Assembly (NCBI GenBank): GCA_014529385.2
Contig: CM043964.1
Span: 131,419,420 to 131,483,419, forward strand
Source: Adiantum capillus-veneris
Taxonomy: Eukaryota; Streptophyta; Polypodiopsida; Polypodiales; Pteridaceae
Reading direction: 5' to 3'
Length of the DNA stretch: 64,000 bases
A model generated the notes under the pieces. The model worked only from the letters and a program-made list of their open reading frames with translations. It had not been told where the DNA came from and made no database searches. The translations under genes were made by a program, and so were the position numbers. Of the stretch, positions 27,806 to 40,991 are shown in pieces. Positions within the stretch are counted from its first letter, which is position 1, and every line of letters begins with the position of its first letter.

Positions 27806-28633
27806 GATTTCAAGAGAGAGATAATGTCATAAAATATAATATCTAACTTTACCAAATGATTGTCTCATATTAAATTGATCATTTAATATGGGAAGATAAA
27901 AGGGGAACAAGAGTTAGGATATAGATATGTGCTTCTAAACTTATCTCAATAGGGGACCAAAAGGAGAAATGGTTGCATCTCAATAGGGGTCCAAAAGGAG
28001 ATGCTCTACCAAAAAAAAAAAGAGCAATGTGCAATAAGTGCTTCTAGAATTACCTTAGCATGGGACCAAGAAGACAGATGGTTACATCTCAATAGGGGTC
28101 CAAAGGAGGTAGTTTATCAAAGAGAAATGTGCATCTAATGGAGCTTAAAAGAACTTAGGGTTAGCTTCATTAAAGACCTCCAAACGTTAGTGTTAAAAAG
28201 TTCTTTGACCTTAGGCAAGCTAGGGCTGATCTTGAGGTGGGAATCCTACCCAAGCATAAGGTGCTTTCCGGATTGCTAACTAAAGTGCTTAAAGTGTTTG
28301 TGTTTACATTGCCCAAGCTTGAGGTGATTCTCATGCTTAAATGACTAAGGTTCTTGAAGTGTCCAATTCAAATATAAACTCTCAAGAGGCATAAACGGTC
28401 TCCATGCTTAATTGACTAAGTGCTTGAAGTGCTAAATTCAAACCAAATAGCTTAAGAAGCATAAAAAACACATGTCAAAATCCTCCACATGTGGCCTTCA
28501 TGATGTGCTTGAATCCTATTGGATGGGCTTTAAAGGGGTCCAATGAGAATTTAGATGCATAAAAATAAATAATTAAGTTCTTTCTCTCAAAGAGAAAAAA
28601 GAGGACACATGTCCAAATGATATAACTAAATAA

Positions 28634-28683
<50 letters not shown>

Positions 28684-29065
28684 TACTCTCCCACACACAC
28701 ACATACACACACACATTCTCTCATTGTGTGGACTGCAAAGTGCAAGAGCTCCATCTCCTTCTTCAAGTTTGTGGAGAAGTTGAGAGCCTATACCAACAAT
28801 CTTGGCTATGAAATGCAAATCCAACCAAGAGCCATGCTTCAATGCTTAAGCTTGCCATCTTCTTCATCTTCATTACTATGCTATTATGCTATTCTAAGCA
28901 AGAAGAGTGATGATAAGTGAGGAACTATTTATTTCTCCTATGTTTATGTTGCTACCATCAATTAAGGTCACCCTCTATGTTTTCAAAGTAATCTCACAAA
29001 AATGCTCACTCTAATTCTCTTAATTCCGCTATTCTGAGAGTTCATAGGCCATTTTCATTACAAAA
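27806..29065 (+). mobile_element. Probable polypurine tract and 3' LTR of the gypsy fragment
   Basis: After pol the sequence reads GTCGAGGACGACT and the purine-rich AAGAGAGAGATAA, then TGTCATAAAATATAA at 27825. This is the usual order of marker, polypurine tract and LTR start in plant gypsy elements. The right end is not defined: the inverted fragment starts at about 29066 and no second LTR is available for comparison. The segment contains (GA)n at 28637-28679. Confidence 0.45.
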
Positions 29066-29067
29066 TA

Positions 29068-30960
29068 GATAAAGCCTTAGTCATTAGTCGATGTATTTTA
29101 GCAAGTAGAGAACCCTTTTTACCCTACAACATCATTCCAAGATGGATGATTAATCCATTTGGTGCTTGGGAGACGTAGTTGCGCAAGCATGTCTGCTCTT
29201 TAGTCCATATCATAATTCCAAAGTAGAGTGACAATTTCTACTTGGTGTTTGAGAGACGTCTTTAATACAAACATGATTCTAAGCATGCACACTACTTAAA
29301 TTTATGAACCATAAAAAGAGAATTAGTCCTATAAGAAAAAAACATTGATCATTTAAAAGAAACATGTACATTTGCTTACTCTAATGTAGCATTATAAGCA
29401 TTGACAAGGTTCATACTATCCTTAAGCTATACTCCTTGAATTTTGAATTTAATAAGATACCGTCAGATAATCTTACCATGTCGTAGTACCTTGTCTTCAT
29501 GTCGAAGGATAGCTTCAGGTTGTAGCACCTCTTCTTGATCTTTGATCTCTAGTGGGTCTTCAATAATTGGTTCTCTTGGTGGTGGCTCTCCTTTGTAGGG
29601 CTTAAGTAGGCTCAGATGAAAATCATTGTGTATGAGCCAATGGTTGGGCAACTTGAGTTGATAAGCCATGTCATTGATTGGCTTTAAGATTTGAAAAGGA
29701 CCATAGTATCTTTTTTCTAGTTTAACATAATACTTTTGGTGGCCCGTAGGATTTTTTCTCGTCATTTGCCTTAATTGAGCCTTGGGAAACTTGAGTAAAA
29801 TCAAATCGTTTTCTTTGAATGTTAAGGCCCTTCTATGATTATCACTAGCAACCTTTTGGCTTTGTTGAGAGATGGACATAGCCTCCTTAATCTTTTCAAA
29901 AGATTCTTGTAGGTCATGGCTATATTCATTAGCAGCAAAGATCTTCCCATGTACTTTAAGTAGCAAGGGACTTTTAGGTCTTCCCTCTATGATGTCAAAA
30001 GGTGCCTTTTCCATAGTCGTATGGACATCATTATTGTACACATACTCTACAAGGGGTAAGTACATCTCCCATTGAGAGCATTGATCTACTTCTGTAACAT
30101 AAGTCTTTAGTAGATCGAGAATCGTAATATTGGATATCTCATTTTTGCCATCTATTTGTGGGTGATAGGCTGAAGAGAAATTCAATCTTGTACCTAGATT
30201 TTCAAAGAGACCTTTTCAAAAATGGCTGGCCATTCTAGGATCTCTATCTGACACCATGGATGTTGGCAATCCATGGTGTTTGAAAATGTGGAATATTAAG
30301 AGGGTTTGTATTTGGTGTGCCTTAATGGTCTTTTTGACAGGAACAAAGTGTGCTTGCTCGCTAAACCTATTGACTATTGTCCATATTCCCAGGGATAGAT
30401 TTGTGTAATCCAAAGATAAAATCCATGGATATACTCTCCCATGGTGAATTAGGGATTGGCAATGGCTGGAGTAATCCAGGTTGCTTCCGTCTATCGTGCT
30501 TGGTCTTTTGGCATACCACACATTTTGAAACATACTCTTGTATGTCCACTTTCATGGTATGCCAATAGAAGTACGTCTCTACTCCTCAATGTCTCTATGC
30601 CCCGCATAGGGAGGAGCATGGGATTCATACATGACTTTCTCACGAAGGGAGTGGGTAACACATAGCCTATTGCCATGGAGAAGATAACCATCATGCAAGG
30701 TGAATGGTTCTTCTTTCTTTCCCAATGCAAGGATTGACATTATGTATTTAAAGTCAGGGTCAGTAGCATACTCATCTACCATAGTAGATAGATCATTGTG
30801 TTTTTATAAACACCACATTAACTCTTGGTCGTCGTGAAAGATCATCGGCCACTTATTATGCCTACCAGCAATGTGAGCAATATAAAAATAAAATTTCAAA
30901 AGAAAAATTTCTCACCTCATTTTGTTTATCGAAAAGCTTGGAGTTGAGACAAAGAGGTGC
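29068..30960 (-). pseudogene. Second gypsy chromovirus fragment, inverted relative to the first
   Basis: Minus-strand order: RNase H tail (about 30960-30800), integrase zinc finger HAPPYAGHR...CVVCQK (30782-30490), catalytic core with MDFIFGLHKS (first Asp), VSDRDPRM (second Asp) and YHPQIDGKNEISN (Glu), then the C-terminal segment with LKLPNHWLIH and LLKPYKGEPP (to 29463). The 240-codon frame 30185-29463 is intact. The chromodomain is cut: LIKFK is joined straight to IQGV, so about ten codons present in the first copy are missing. Homology stops at about 29068, just before where the PPT should be, and at about 30960, so both ends are truncated. Confidence 0.85.
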
Positions 30961-31352
30961 AAGCAATAACTCTCTCGGCCGTTTTGTACTCACACAGTAT
31001 TTTAGAGTTTCATTTCAATAAGCCAATATGGTTCTGTAAATAATTGTAGTGAGAACTTCCCCTTCTGGGACATGCAAGAACTAATGAGCTTCACTCATTT
31101 ACAAAAGTGAAGTGGTTGTAAAAGAGGGACCTCAAATTTTGGCACCATAAACTCACAAATAATGTATTAAATACCAAACTCCACAATAATAGGTGCCGTG
31201 GAGTTTGGGACTAGGTTTAGGCCTCTCTCTTGCAGATTCTCTTCTCTACACTCTTATGCTATGCTTAATTTTCCGTGTACTCTCTAATCAAGTATCTATC
31301 TCTTACAATTCTATTACACACTCTTACAATCTTGTCTATGTCAATTCCATGC

Positions 31353-31398
<46 letters not shown>

Positions 31399-31519
31399 TA
31401 GGTGTGTGTGTGTGTGTGTACGCTTGGAAATTGGGGAAAGAGGTTGACAGGTTGATGGTGATGTTTGTGAGCATGTGTTGAATTGTTTTAAGCAACTGGT
31501 CTCCCCCTTTCTCCCAACA
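30961..31519 (+). repeat. Possible 5' LTR remnant ending in CA before a PBS
   Basis: The stretch ends CTCCCAACA, followed by one base and the tRNA-Met-type PBS at 31521. It holds two (GT)n tracts (about 31358-31420). The left border is uncertain because no second copy exists in the window. Confidence 0.35.
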
Positions 31520-31520
31520 G

Positions 31521-31532
31521 TGGTATTAGAGC
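31521..31532 (+). other. Primer-binding site, initiator-Met tRNA type
   Basis: TGGTATTAGAGC differs by one transition from the canonical 12 bases and has the same CA-G-TGGTAT arrangement as the element at 11692. Confidence 0.55.
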
Positions 31533-31859
31533 TTCGGGTTTGAGGAAATTGGTGAACAATTTTCAAGATTTTTGAATCGGCAACACCGAATTTGCAAAAC
31601 ATATATTGATCGGCAATCAATTTTCAAAGTTCAAAGAGGAATTCTTGAAATGGGCAACATCAAATACATCCACCAATTGAGGCTAATCAATGGATAATCA
31701 ATCCATTAGTCTTGCTCATCAAAGATCAAGAATCGATTAGACGAGTTGAGAGTTTCACTTGAGGGATTCTTGCGGATTGTTAAGGGGAGAGACCATTGAA
31801 GAAATAAAGAGGTTTCAAGGGATTAAAGAGACATGCGGGTGAAGAATTGAGAGAGGAAA

Positions 31860-32189
31860 ATGAATCAAGAAGAAGGTGATGATTGCAAAGTTTTGGAGGA
31901 ATCTTATGAACCGGCACCGACATCGGATTCTAAGCAAAGAGTGTTGAAGAGGAAAATTGACTCAAGGGCTTATCAAAACTGCGACTTCCGGCTCACACCT
32001 ACCCGTAGGATTTCAAGTGGCTTCCCTAACCAAGGAAGCAAGTACATAGTGCCGACAAGAAGGGCCGTGGGAAGGGCTTCCTACACACCTCCAAGCCACA
32101 ACAATGACTTGCATGAGACTGCTCAAAAGTTCTGCCAAAAGGGTTGCCTAGGACCGTTGGTCAAAAGCTTGGTCATCCATGCAAGTTGA
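31860..32189 (+). CDS. Unidentified ORF downstream of a PBS, possibly gag-related
   Basis: A 109-codon frame starting MNQEEGDDCKVLEESYEPAP, basic in the middle. I do not recognise it. Its place 330 bases after a PBS suggests a gag or gag-like leader of an LTR element, but there is no zinc knuckle or capsid-like signature and the element cannot be followed further. It may be chance. Confidence 0.25.
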   Translation: MNQEEGDDCKVLEESYEPAPTSDSKQRVLKRKIDSRAYQNCDFRLTPTRRISSGFPNQGSKYIVPTRRAVGRASYTPPSHNNDLHETAQKFCQKGCLGPLVKSLVIHAS

Positions 32190-33083
<894 letters not shown>

Positions 33084-33189
33084 TAGAAAAACATTACAAC
33101 GGGTTGTGCAAAATGAGGGGGTCTACAGGATACATCTGAGTTCAAGACTGAGGGTGGAAAAAAAGAAGAGGGAATAGGATAAAATGAAC

Positions 33190-34040
33190 AAAACTATGAA
33201 GAGGGGGGTGAGGAGGAGGCCGGTTTGGGAGTTTGAAACTCTTGAATAATGGATTTACCTCCACAATAGACTGCCCATTTTCCTACTATGCGTGCTTCTT
33301 GCATCTTTTGGAGTTCGGCCTTCTTTTGCTTAAGTTGAGAGAGTGTGAGATCTTCTGCAAACCACATTTTGGTGTCCTTGAGAAGCTTCAATTGCTCAAG
33401 GAGTTTGATCCGGTCTGTCTTGGTTTGGAAGTGAGGATTACATGAATGGTACGATGCTCGTGTGCAAGAGAACTGATTGTTGTTGGATCCCACTGTACCA
33501 TGTGGATTACATATTGGATGCGGGCAAAGGACTCGTGAAACTTCAGGTCCCCTTGTCCTTTCCAGTTGCTTGGGAGCCTACCAATGCAAACATTGAGGGT
33601 GATATCCTCTTGTCATTGTCGTTTGCGTAGCGTAGATGCCACCCCATCTTCAAACCTTGCAAAAAATTACCTCTTGTACTTGGTTTTTGACCTCCTTTGT
33701 GAGGGTGGTCTCAACTTTCTCCTTTACCTTAGTAAAATTGAAATCTATCTGCTTCATTTCATCCTTGTAATTTTCTATTGTGGCAAGCTAGTCCACAAGG
33801 GCTGCAAGCCTCTGTTTTAGCTCAGTATTCTCCTTGTGGAGTATTTCAACTTTGTCTTGGAGGCCGGTGATGCTTTCCCCCTTTGGCGGTGTTGCTACTA
33901 CTCTAGCAAAGTTGAGTCTACCACAGGACAAGGCCCGGGTAGCCATGAGGACGCCCTTCTTAAGGAAAATCCCCCTTCTTGGGAGGTTGCAAACTCCTTA
34001 TTGTTGTAGATGTTGCAGTGTCGTGAAATCTTCACCGTCG
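33190..34040 (-). pseudogene. Decayed coiled-coil protein, unidentified
   Basis: The minus-strand frame reads a basic start, then heptad-like sequence with DKVEILHKENTELKQRL and KDEMKQIDFNFTKVKEKVE, interrupted by stops, and finally the 99-codon frame 33493-33194 with LLEQLKLLKDT and LSQLKQKKAELQKMQEA. The pattern is a long coiled coil. Gag proteins of plant LTR elements can look like this and a weak PBS-like word lies upstream at 34279-34290, but no family signature is visible. Confidence 0.3.
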
Positions 34041-34169
34041 TTGCAGATGTTGTAGGGTGCCCGATCACACACCTTAATGTGCAGGTTATTGATGTTGTAG
34101 AGGGTAGCAAGTCATCTTGCTGGGTATATTTGTCGGGACATAACCAGGTCTAAGCCCATGAGCTATGGT

Positions 34170-34240
<71 letters not shown>

Positions 34241-34894
34241 CCATGCATGACTCCTTTCTATTACCCCTTCTCCCCCAACCTCTAATACCAGTATAAGAGA
34301 CTAGGAACTAGCACATGCACATCTCCACCCAACCATGCCATATATAGGCCCCTGGCCTAGCCCCCATCTTACTCTAGGCTTGGCATGTATAGCTCTAAGA
34401 GTATCGTGGTTGGGATGACAAAACACTTTATCTATGAAAAATACTCCATCTACATTCCAAAAATCTATCATCATCTTGCACATAAAATTGAGAGCATATA
34501 TTTCATTGGCCTTTTTGTATGCATCATTATAATGTGGATCATAAATTTTATGTGCAATCCAAGGCCAATTTGATAATTCCCGTTCTCTTGTACTAGTTCA
34601 TTTGCACTAGTTCCTTCAAAACTATTATAAAAATTTGACTCGCATTATATACTTGGTTATTTGGGGTTAATTTTATTTGCAAGTTAACCAATTCGTGGTT
34701 TTTGGCTAAAGGTGATGCTTTTCTGAGTTTATAGAAGCATGGATTTCACTCATATGTATGCTCTCTAAGGTGGCGTTGTGGTATGTGAAATAAGTACCGA
34801 GGGAATAAGAGAGAATAAGGATTAGACGGAAAGAGAAAAACATGCTTGTGAAATAGAGATAGGATCGAGGTGTGAGAGTACTGACAATGTGTGT

Positions 34895-34975
<81 letters not shown>

Positions 34976-35174
34976 AGATGAGGGGGAGAGAGGATGCTAG
35001 AGAAAAGATAGGTTCAAAATGAAAAATCTCCGTCTCAAGTTTGGGCAAGAAGGTTCTCAAGCTGTTTCAAATTATTTCATTTAGTAAATATCTCACATTT
35101 TAATTGAGATGAAAGTGGAGTGAAGTGAAAGTGGAGTTTTGATGTGAAGAAGGAGGAGTAGAAGAAGAGAACAT

Positions 35175-35208
<34 letters not shown>

Positions 35209-35214
35209 AGTGCA

Positions 35215-35250
<36 letters not shown>
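34170..35250. repeat. Cluster of (GT)n/(GA)n microsatellites
   Basis: GT then GA tracts at about 34170-34238 and 34888-34971, and GT tracts at about 35177-35206 and 35217-35250. No gene is seen among them. Confidence 0.85.
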
Positions 35251-35796
35251 TTTACCTCCATGAGATATTTAGTGTGATTATCCCTCTCAAATTTAGAGTT
35301 TGCATGTTCTTATGCGTATGAAAAGGTTCCAAAGCCGGGTCCACAAATAATTTTTCCCGAGCCCTAAATGAGGCAGTTAGTGGTGGTTACTCATTGCACT
35401 ATTAGATGCTTATAATATTCATAGAGGAATAATAATCATAGTGACAAATCATGCATATTTTATTGCACGCTTCACTTTAAAAGTTAGTGGTGGACTAGTA
35501 GATGATTATAATATTCGTAGGGGCATAATAGTCATATTGACAATCATGCATATATTATTACACGCTCCACTTTAGCAGTTACCATATGCTTTTTGAGAAG
35601 TGGGACCCCTCATGTCACGAACACATGCCACTCTTCCATCACTAGAAAATTCATTTTGAGACCATGCTGCTTTAGCCTATATAAATGTTACGAGGCAAGC
35701 AACATATGCAACACAAGTGACTCGGAGGTGCCAATCAAGAGAGATTTTTTTTTCCTTGTACTTATACAATACCAGTAGGATATGCAACTACTGGTA

Positions 35797-36124
35797 ATCA
35801 GGTAGTTGGTAAAATCCATGAAGAGCTTCGCAAACTCCCCCCCAACGCACCCCTTGAAGAAAAGAAGATGTTTACGTAGAGAGAGCGTGACACGATCAAG
35901 GCGATCCGGATGTTCAACCACCTTAATCGCGCTCGCAACACCGGAGACCAGGAACTCAATGAAGGCTTTGAGACAATGCAAGAAGCTCTGGGAAAGTGGG
36001 AGACATGGGGGTACATAGAGAGCTCTCGGAGGGCTGCTTTGCAGGCGGATATTGACCATTTACTTGTCTGCAAACGCACAATCAACCTGGTCAACATCTC
36101 TGGCTCTAATGTGGTAGAAGATTG
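35797..36124 (+). pseudogene. Orphan exon-like ORF, unidentified
   Basis: After a possible acceptor (GGTAATCAG at about 35790) a frame reads VGKIHEELRKLPPNAPLEEK, one in-frame TAG, then 'RERDTIKAIRMFNHLNRARN' and runs to a TGA at about 36122-36124. It is charged, probably helical, and matches no family that I know. The neighbours suggest an old exon or part of the candidate transposon to its right. Confidence 0.35.
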
Positions 36125-36793
36125 AGGCAAGATTTAAATAGTTATGCAGTAATTAATATATTTAAATAAATATGCACTAGCACATGATAAATTGTACTAG
36201 TGTGATGCAAGTTGTACTCTGTGTATGTGTGTGTGTGTGTGTTTGCAGGTTTGATTCCCTACCTAATCATGTAAACAACTTATTTTAATTATATGATGCT
36301 TATTTTAACTATATGATGGTGTTCCACTCTTCTGTGCCTTGGTGACAATAATTCATATGTCAGGGTTTGGGATCATCCCCTCTCTCTGTCTGGCTTAATA
36401 TTATTGAAGTAGCTGTGGGACTTTTAATTGGCCTGGTCTACTAACACATCTTCAAGATCTATCATAGCTTAGGGTATTGTTGATATCTTCTAGCTAAACT
36501 GAATCGCCAAATGTGACTACAAGCTGTTTAAAAGCCACAACGTAAAGCAAATCTATGTGAGGTTTTTATATAATTCAAGTAAAAGATGACCATGTCTTTA
36601 GTATTTATCCTACTTTTAGTACAATGTTGTTTCCTGTCCATGTAGGTGTTGTTGCAAACAAGGATGAATTCCTAATAAGCCAATTTGAAAGTAGGAATCT
36701 AAAAAATATTGATGGTTGTACTTGTTTGGGTAGAGACCTCAAAGTAATGACACACGCATAGACTCTTGCATATAAAATAGTAATTAAAAATAC

Positions 36794-36975
36794 TTTACTG
36801 ATTTGAAGAACTGCTTACGTACATAAACACACACATATAACTAAATATATATACTATATAAACAAGTACTGAAAAACACTTTACCGAGTTAAAGAACTTC
36901 TTAAATACATAAACACACACAAATAAGTAAATAAATAAACATATATATATAATATAAATATATAGATATAAATAT
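36794..36975. repeat. Tandem duplication, ~89-bp period
   Basis: CTTTACTGATTTGAAGAACT at 36794 recurs as CTTTACCGAGTTAAAGAACT near 36880, with the following CATAAACACACACA also shared; the second copy runs into an AT-rich tract. Confidence 0.65.
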
Positions 36976-37010
36976 ATATTCTTAGGCCGACAGTGTAAAA
37001 AAATAGTGAT

Positions 37011-37395
37011 AAGCAATCAAAATTTCTGCAACATAACAGCGTGAAAATTTAAAAAAAAAACCCCATTCCATACTTGCTTCCGTGAAAGCTTGCCTAACTT
37101 TCATTAAGCTTTGTATACATGAAACCACAAAAAGCATGATTATATTCACAAGCAATCAAAATTTTGGCAGCATAACGACGTGAAAATTCAAACAAAAAAA
37201 ATCCCCATTCCATACTTGCTTCAATGAAAGCTTGCCTAACTTTTGTGTATACATGAAACCATGATTATGTTTCCAAACGGCGAACAAAAAGCATGATTAT
37301 GTTCACAAGCAATCAAAATTTCGACAGCATAACAACGTGAAAATTCAAACAAAAAAAATCCCCATTCCATACTTGCTTCCGTGCAGCAGCCCAAT
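37011..37395. repeat. Tandem repeat of ~140-155 bp downstream of the 11-exon gene
   Basis: Three copies of AAGCAATCAAAATTT, then GGCAGCATAACGACGTG or a variant, start near 37010, 37150 and 37305. Each continues with CCCCATTCCATACTTGCTTC. The core GGCAGCATAACGGCGT also occurs once upstream of the gene start at about 40688. Confidence 0.8.
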
Positions 37396-37482
37396 GCTCA
37401 CGGGAAGAAGAAATTACATACGCAGAAAAACATGTATTGGTATATTACTTTGGTAAATCCAAAGCTCTCAACTAACTTCTAT

Positions 37483-40400
37483 CTAGCATAATAAATATGA
37501 AATCATGGCTGAATTGATAAGAACGATCAACACTTTAAAATTTGTTGGAAAATCCGCAAACAAAAGAGAGGCCACTTCACTGCTCTTTTCCCCATCAACA
37601 TGGGATGAATGAAGAAAATCCAAGATCCTGCATATGATCAAAAACATGTATTTCAAACATTCACAATACACACCAGACATAGTCAGTCTTTCTTCTCACA
37701 TGTGTTTACCATTTCTTATCATTGAGAGAAATTTTGTAAACATCTAGCATGTTACCAATAATGGTCACATCATCATCTATGGAAGGCACTGCATAATCAA
37801 AAAATAAAATATTACATCAAGAATTGTTGAGTAGACAAAAAGTGACAGCTAGATATCTATCTTTACAAGCAAATTTACATGTGGAGCTTTCAACACCTTT
37901 TTTGTTCTTTTTGGGAGACTTCTTGGACTTCTTGGATTTTACAAAATCCAATCGCTTCTTTATAGAGGAGATTGTAACTCTTTTCAAAGAGGTGGCCTTC
38001 TTGGAAGTTGAGCCAATCTCCTCAATACCATTTTCATTTCTTTCAAGAACGTGCTCTAAAGCAAACAAAAATATGTTTCTCACAAACATAGTCAAAATAA
38101 TAAGAGAACTTTAACTATTTTGTAGTTTTTATGAATGCTAAAAAATAACCTTTATATAAGTTCCCTTCTTCATGTGGGTAGGTGCCTCGAGTGTAATCTA
38201 ACCACCAAGGGCAATAATCAATTTCCCAAGCAATCAAACCATAATCTCTCATCCATAGTGGATACATACACTTCTCACAAGAGAGGTCCCTCCAACTTTC
38301 AACAACAACTGGCAACTTCTCCAACAAAGTTTGATGGTAAAGCTGAATTAGCCATCTACATAAAATGTAGTTAAATTTATTTGAGCTCCTTTACCAAGTG
38401 ACTTATTTATTAAACAAACTCCAAGTACAAAATAGAATAACAACCATAAAGATATCAATTGTATTACCTGAATAACACTCTCCTCAAAGATTTCATAAGC
38501 TCTGTAATTTTTTCATCAAAGACTCTTTTGTGTTCATCTTACCCCAAAGCTCCACAAAATATTTATCAATGTGCTCCCTCAATCGGTGATGAAACCATGC
38601 TTCAAAGCCCTCCAGCATTTCTTCAATCATTTTCCCTTTGATCCTCAAGCATTGCTTCAAGATACTTCCCCAATACCACTCTTTACGCAAGTACATTCTA
38701 AATTTCATTGCACTAATATAATGCTCAGAAGTAACATCATCTACACAGCAATGCATCAAAGAGTGCAATATTTCCTTTTTCCTATAGAGCAAACAATGAA
38801 AAAACCATAAATGCATTGATTCATTTGATGATTTCATGCGTATTTTTTATCCAAAGATTATTACCTCTCTGGTGATATTTTAGAAGTTGCCAAAGAGTGG
38901 ACCTTGTCTCTTGTAAGTCCCACTTGATCCTTTTCTCTTATCCAATTGAAGTTAAATAACAAAGAGAAGAACCCCTGGCCATTGGCGGGGTTGGCAATGG
39001 CCAACATCTATGTTGCATTAGCACGAAATCAAGTCAAATTAATTTTTCAATCCAATAAATCAAATTCAAAGGACATGTCAACTTACAATTTTGTAGAAAT
39101 TCAAACATGAATGGTGAGAAGAGAAAGTGTTTACCTTATAAGATCTTTCTTTGAATATTTTTTCTACTTTTTCTCGACCGTTTCCTTTTCTGGCAATGAA
39201 ATCGAGGGATCATTGATCTCTTGCATCTCTTTCATAAGAGACAAGTCAAAGTCTTCCTTCTGTAGAGCAAGTGAAAAAAAAAGAAAGATTTTACAAAATT
39301 ATGCCAAGCTTTAGAAATTACATAAAAAGTGTACTGTAAGGCAAAAAATATACCTTCCATATGAGCATTGCCAATAAAAGAGTAGGAGCATTGTACCAAC
39401 TCCCTTTTAGATGCCTTCTTCTCGCAAGCAAGCTCTACCTCTATCCATCGAACCCAATCTTGGGGAAAGTCTTTTAGTAAAGAATCTTTGCTTGCCATAG
39501 CCAGTTTTTGGAACAAGAAGATCTCATGTCCAAAATTTGTGCTCACAGTGGTTCTACCAATCCTAAACCACAATATCTTAAATTTAATGGCAATAGAATG
39601 ACATCGATAAAGTAATAGCAATATCTTTAAAAACAACAAATGAGCCTACTCATTTTGAGAGCGCAAAGCTAGCATAAGCTCCCCCTCTGTACTTCTATCA
39701 ACATAGACAAATTGACACTTGACAGAACAATGTCTCCACTTTATCATTGAAAATTCTACAGCAACAAAAAGGAAAATTAGAAAGCATAGAGTAATACAAG
39801 ACAACTTTTCATTAAACAAAAAACAAATCACTTGCGTGTTTTTATTAAGCGCATCCAAGTTTTCAAACGGTGATTGCCATCCCAAACAATAAATTTTTTC
39901 CCCCTTAAGTCTTCCCACTCAAGGGGAAGGGAGTTATCAAAATCATCGCTTATTTCTCGCCAAATAGGCCCCCATTCATCTTTTTCTAAGTTGGAAATAT
40001 AATGTTGATCATGGCCTGTCTTCTTAAATGACATAAGAAATGGAGCTCCAAGCACACTGTATCCAGACATCTCAAACCTTTTCACCAAGCCATCAGTGCC
40101 TGGACCCACCGCTCTAATGGCTTCATTTTCCATCAATTTGCATAGAGGAATGCGAGGAGGTTCCCCACCTCTCTTTACAATAAAACCCTCTACAATCTCC
40201 TCCAATATTTGACCATGAATATCCTTTCCACCAAACACTGTTGGATGATCGACAAGTTTAGCAACAATTGTCGTTGCTTCAGACACGCTTTGGGCCACCA
40301 ATTCACCTTGTGTAGCATGAATATCTATGAGCTCCTCTTCTTCATGCACATCAATCAATATATTCTATTCTTCATGCACATCACCCAAAATATCCTCCTT

Positions 40401-40622
40401 CTGACGGACATTGGAAGAAGCAATGGAAGATCGTGCATTGGCCCTATGCCCCGTAGTGCCAGACCTTAATGTGTATCCTACTCCTAAAAGAAATAAACAA
40501 TAAGAGCACAACTATTTTAGTGAGTATGTGGAGACAAATAAAAAGAACACAAATAGCTTAATGTAGTTGAACTTACTTTGGGAGATACATGTCCTGCCAC
40601 CGTTAGATGGTGTATGAACCAT
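37483..40622 (-). pseudogene. Eleven-exon gene with ParB/sulfiredoxin-like DGNHR motif, unknown function, lightly broken
   Basis: Exons that I can place: 40622-40577, 40483-39832, 39755-39650, 39562-39354, 39259-39135, 39007-38865, 38781-38468, 38355-38150, 38055-37879, 37788-37710, 37627-37483. All introns have GT..AG borders. Junctions 1-2, 3-4 and every one from 6 to 11 join in frame. Exon 2 encodes a conserved-looking domain with AIRAVGPGTDGLVKRFEMSG, then FIVWDGNHRLKTWMRL. A DG-x-HR motif within an Arg/Leu helix is the mark of ParB/Srx-type nucleotide-binding or nuclease domains. Later exons give 'QFVYVD', 'DWVRWIEVELACEKKA', a Trp-rich segment 'DYCPWWLDYTRGTY' and a Lys-rich tail. Damage: TAG at 40365-40367 in exon 2, a TAG in exon 5, a one-base shift in exon 7, and phase problems at 2-3, 4-5 and 5-6. 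The family is not one that I can name. Confidence 0.6.
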
Positions 40623-40876
40623 GATCTATCAACCATAAACAACAAAAATCTTCTTAGCAAAGACAATACATATATAAACTTCAAAATTTTGGCAGCATAA
40701 CGGCGTAAACGATCCAATTCTCAACTTGATCACAACAAGGAAAAATACAAATCCACTTTGACATTTGTATAGCTCTGCTCTACAACGAGTACTACAACGT
40801 GTTGTGCAATGTGAGACACACACAAAAAAACAATAAAAATAATACGTTGTGTGTTTACACAAACACACAGTCATAT

Positions 40877-40911
<35 letters not shown>

Positions 40912-40960
40912 TATACACAAAATGGATGCATATATATAATTTTACTAAAAAAACAATACG

Positions 40961-40991
<31 letters not shown>

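Noticed and set aside
34279-34290. TGGTATTAGAGG on the minus strand as a PBS
   Set aside because: The bases before it are CTTATAC, not a CA LTR end, and no LTR pair could be found.
36242-36265. Box-B-like GGTTTGATTCC
   Set aside because: No box A at a sensible distance upstream.
37817-38114. Plus-strand ORF of 96 codons
   Set aside because: Shadow of exon 9 of the minus-strand gene, whose splice sites support the minus strand.
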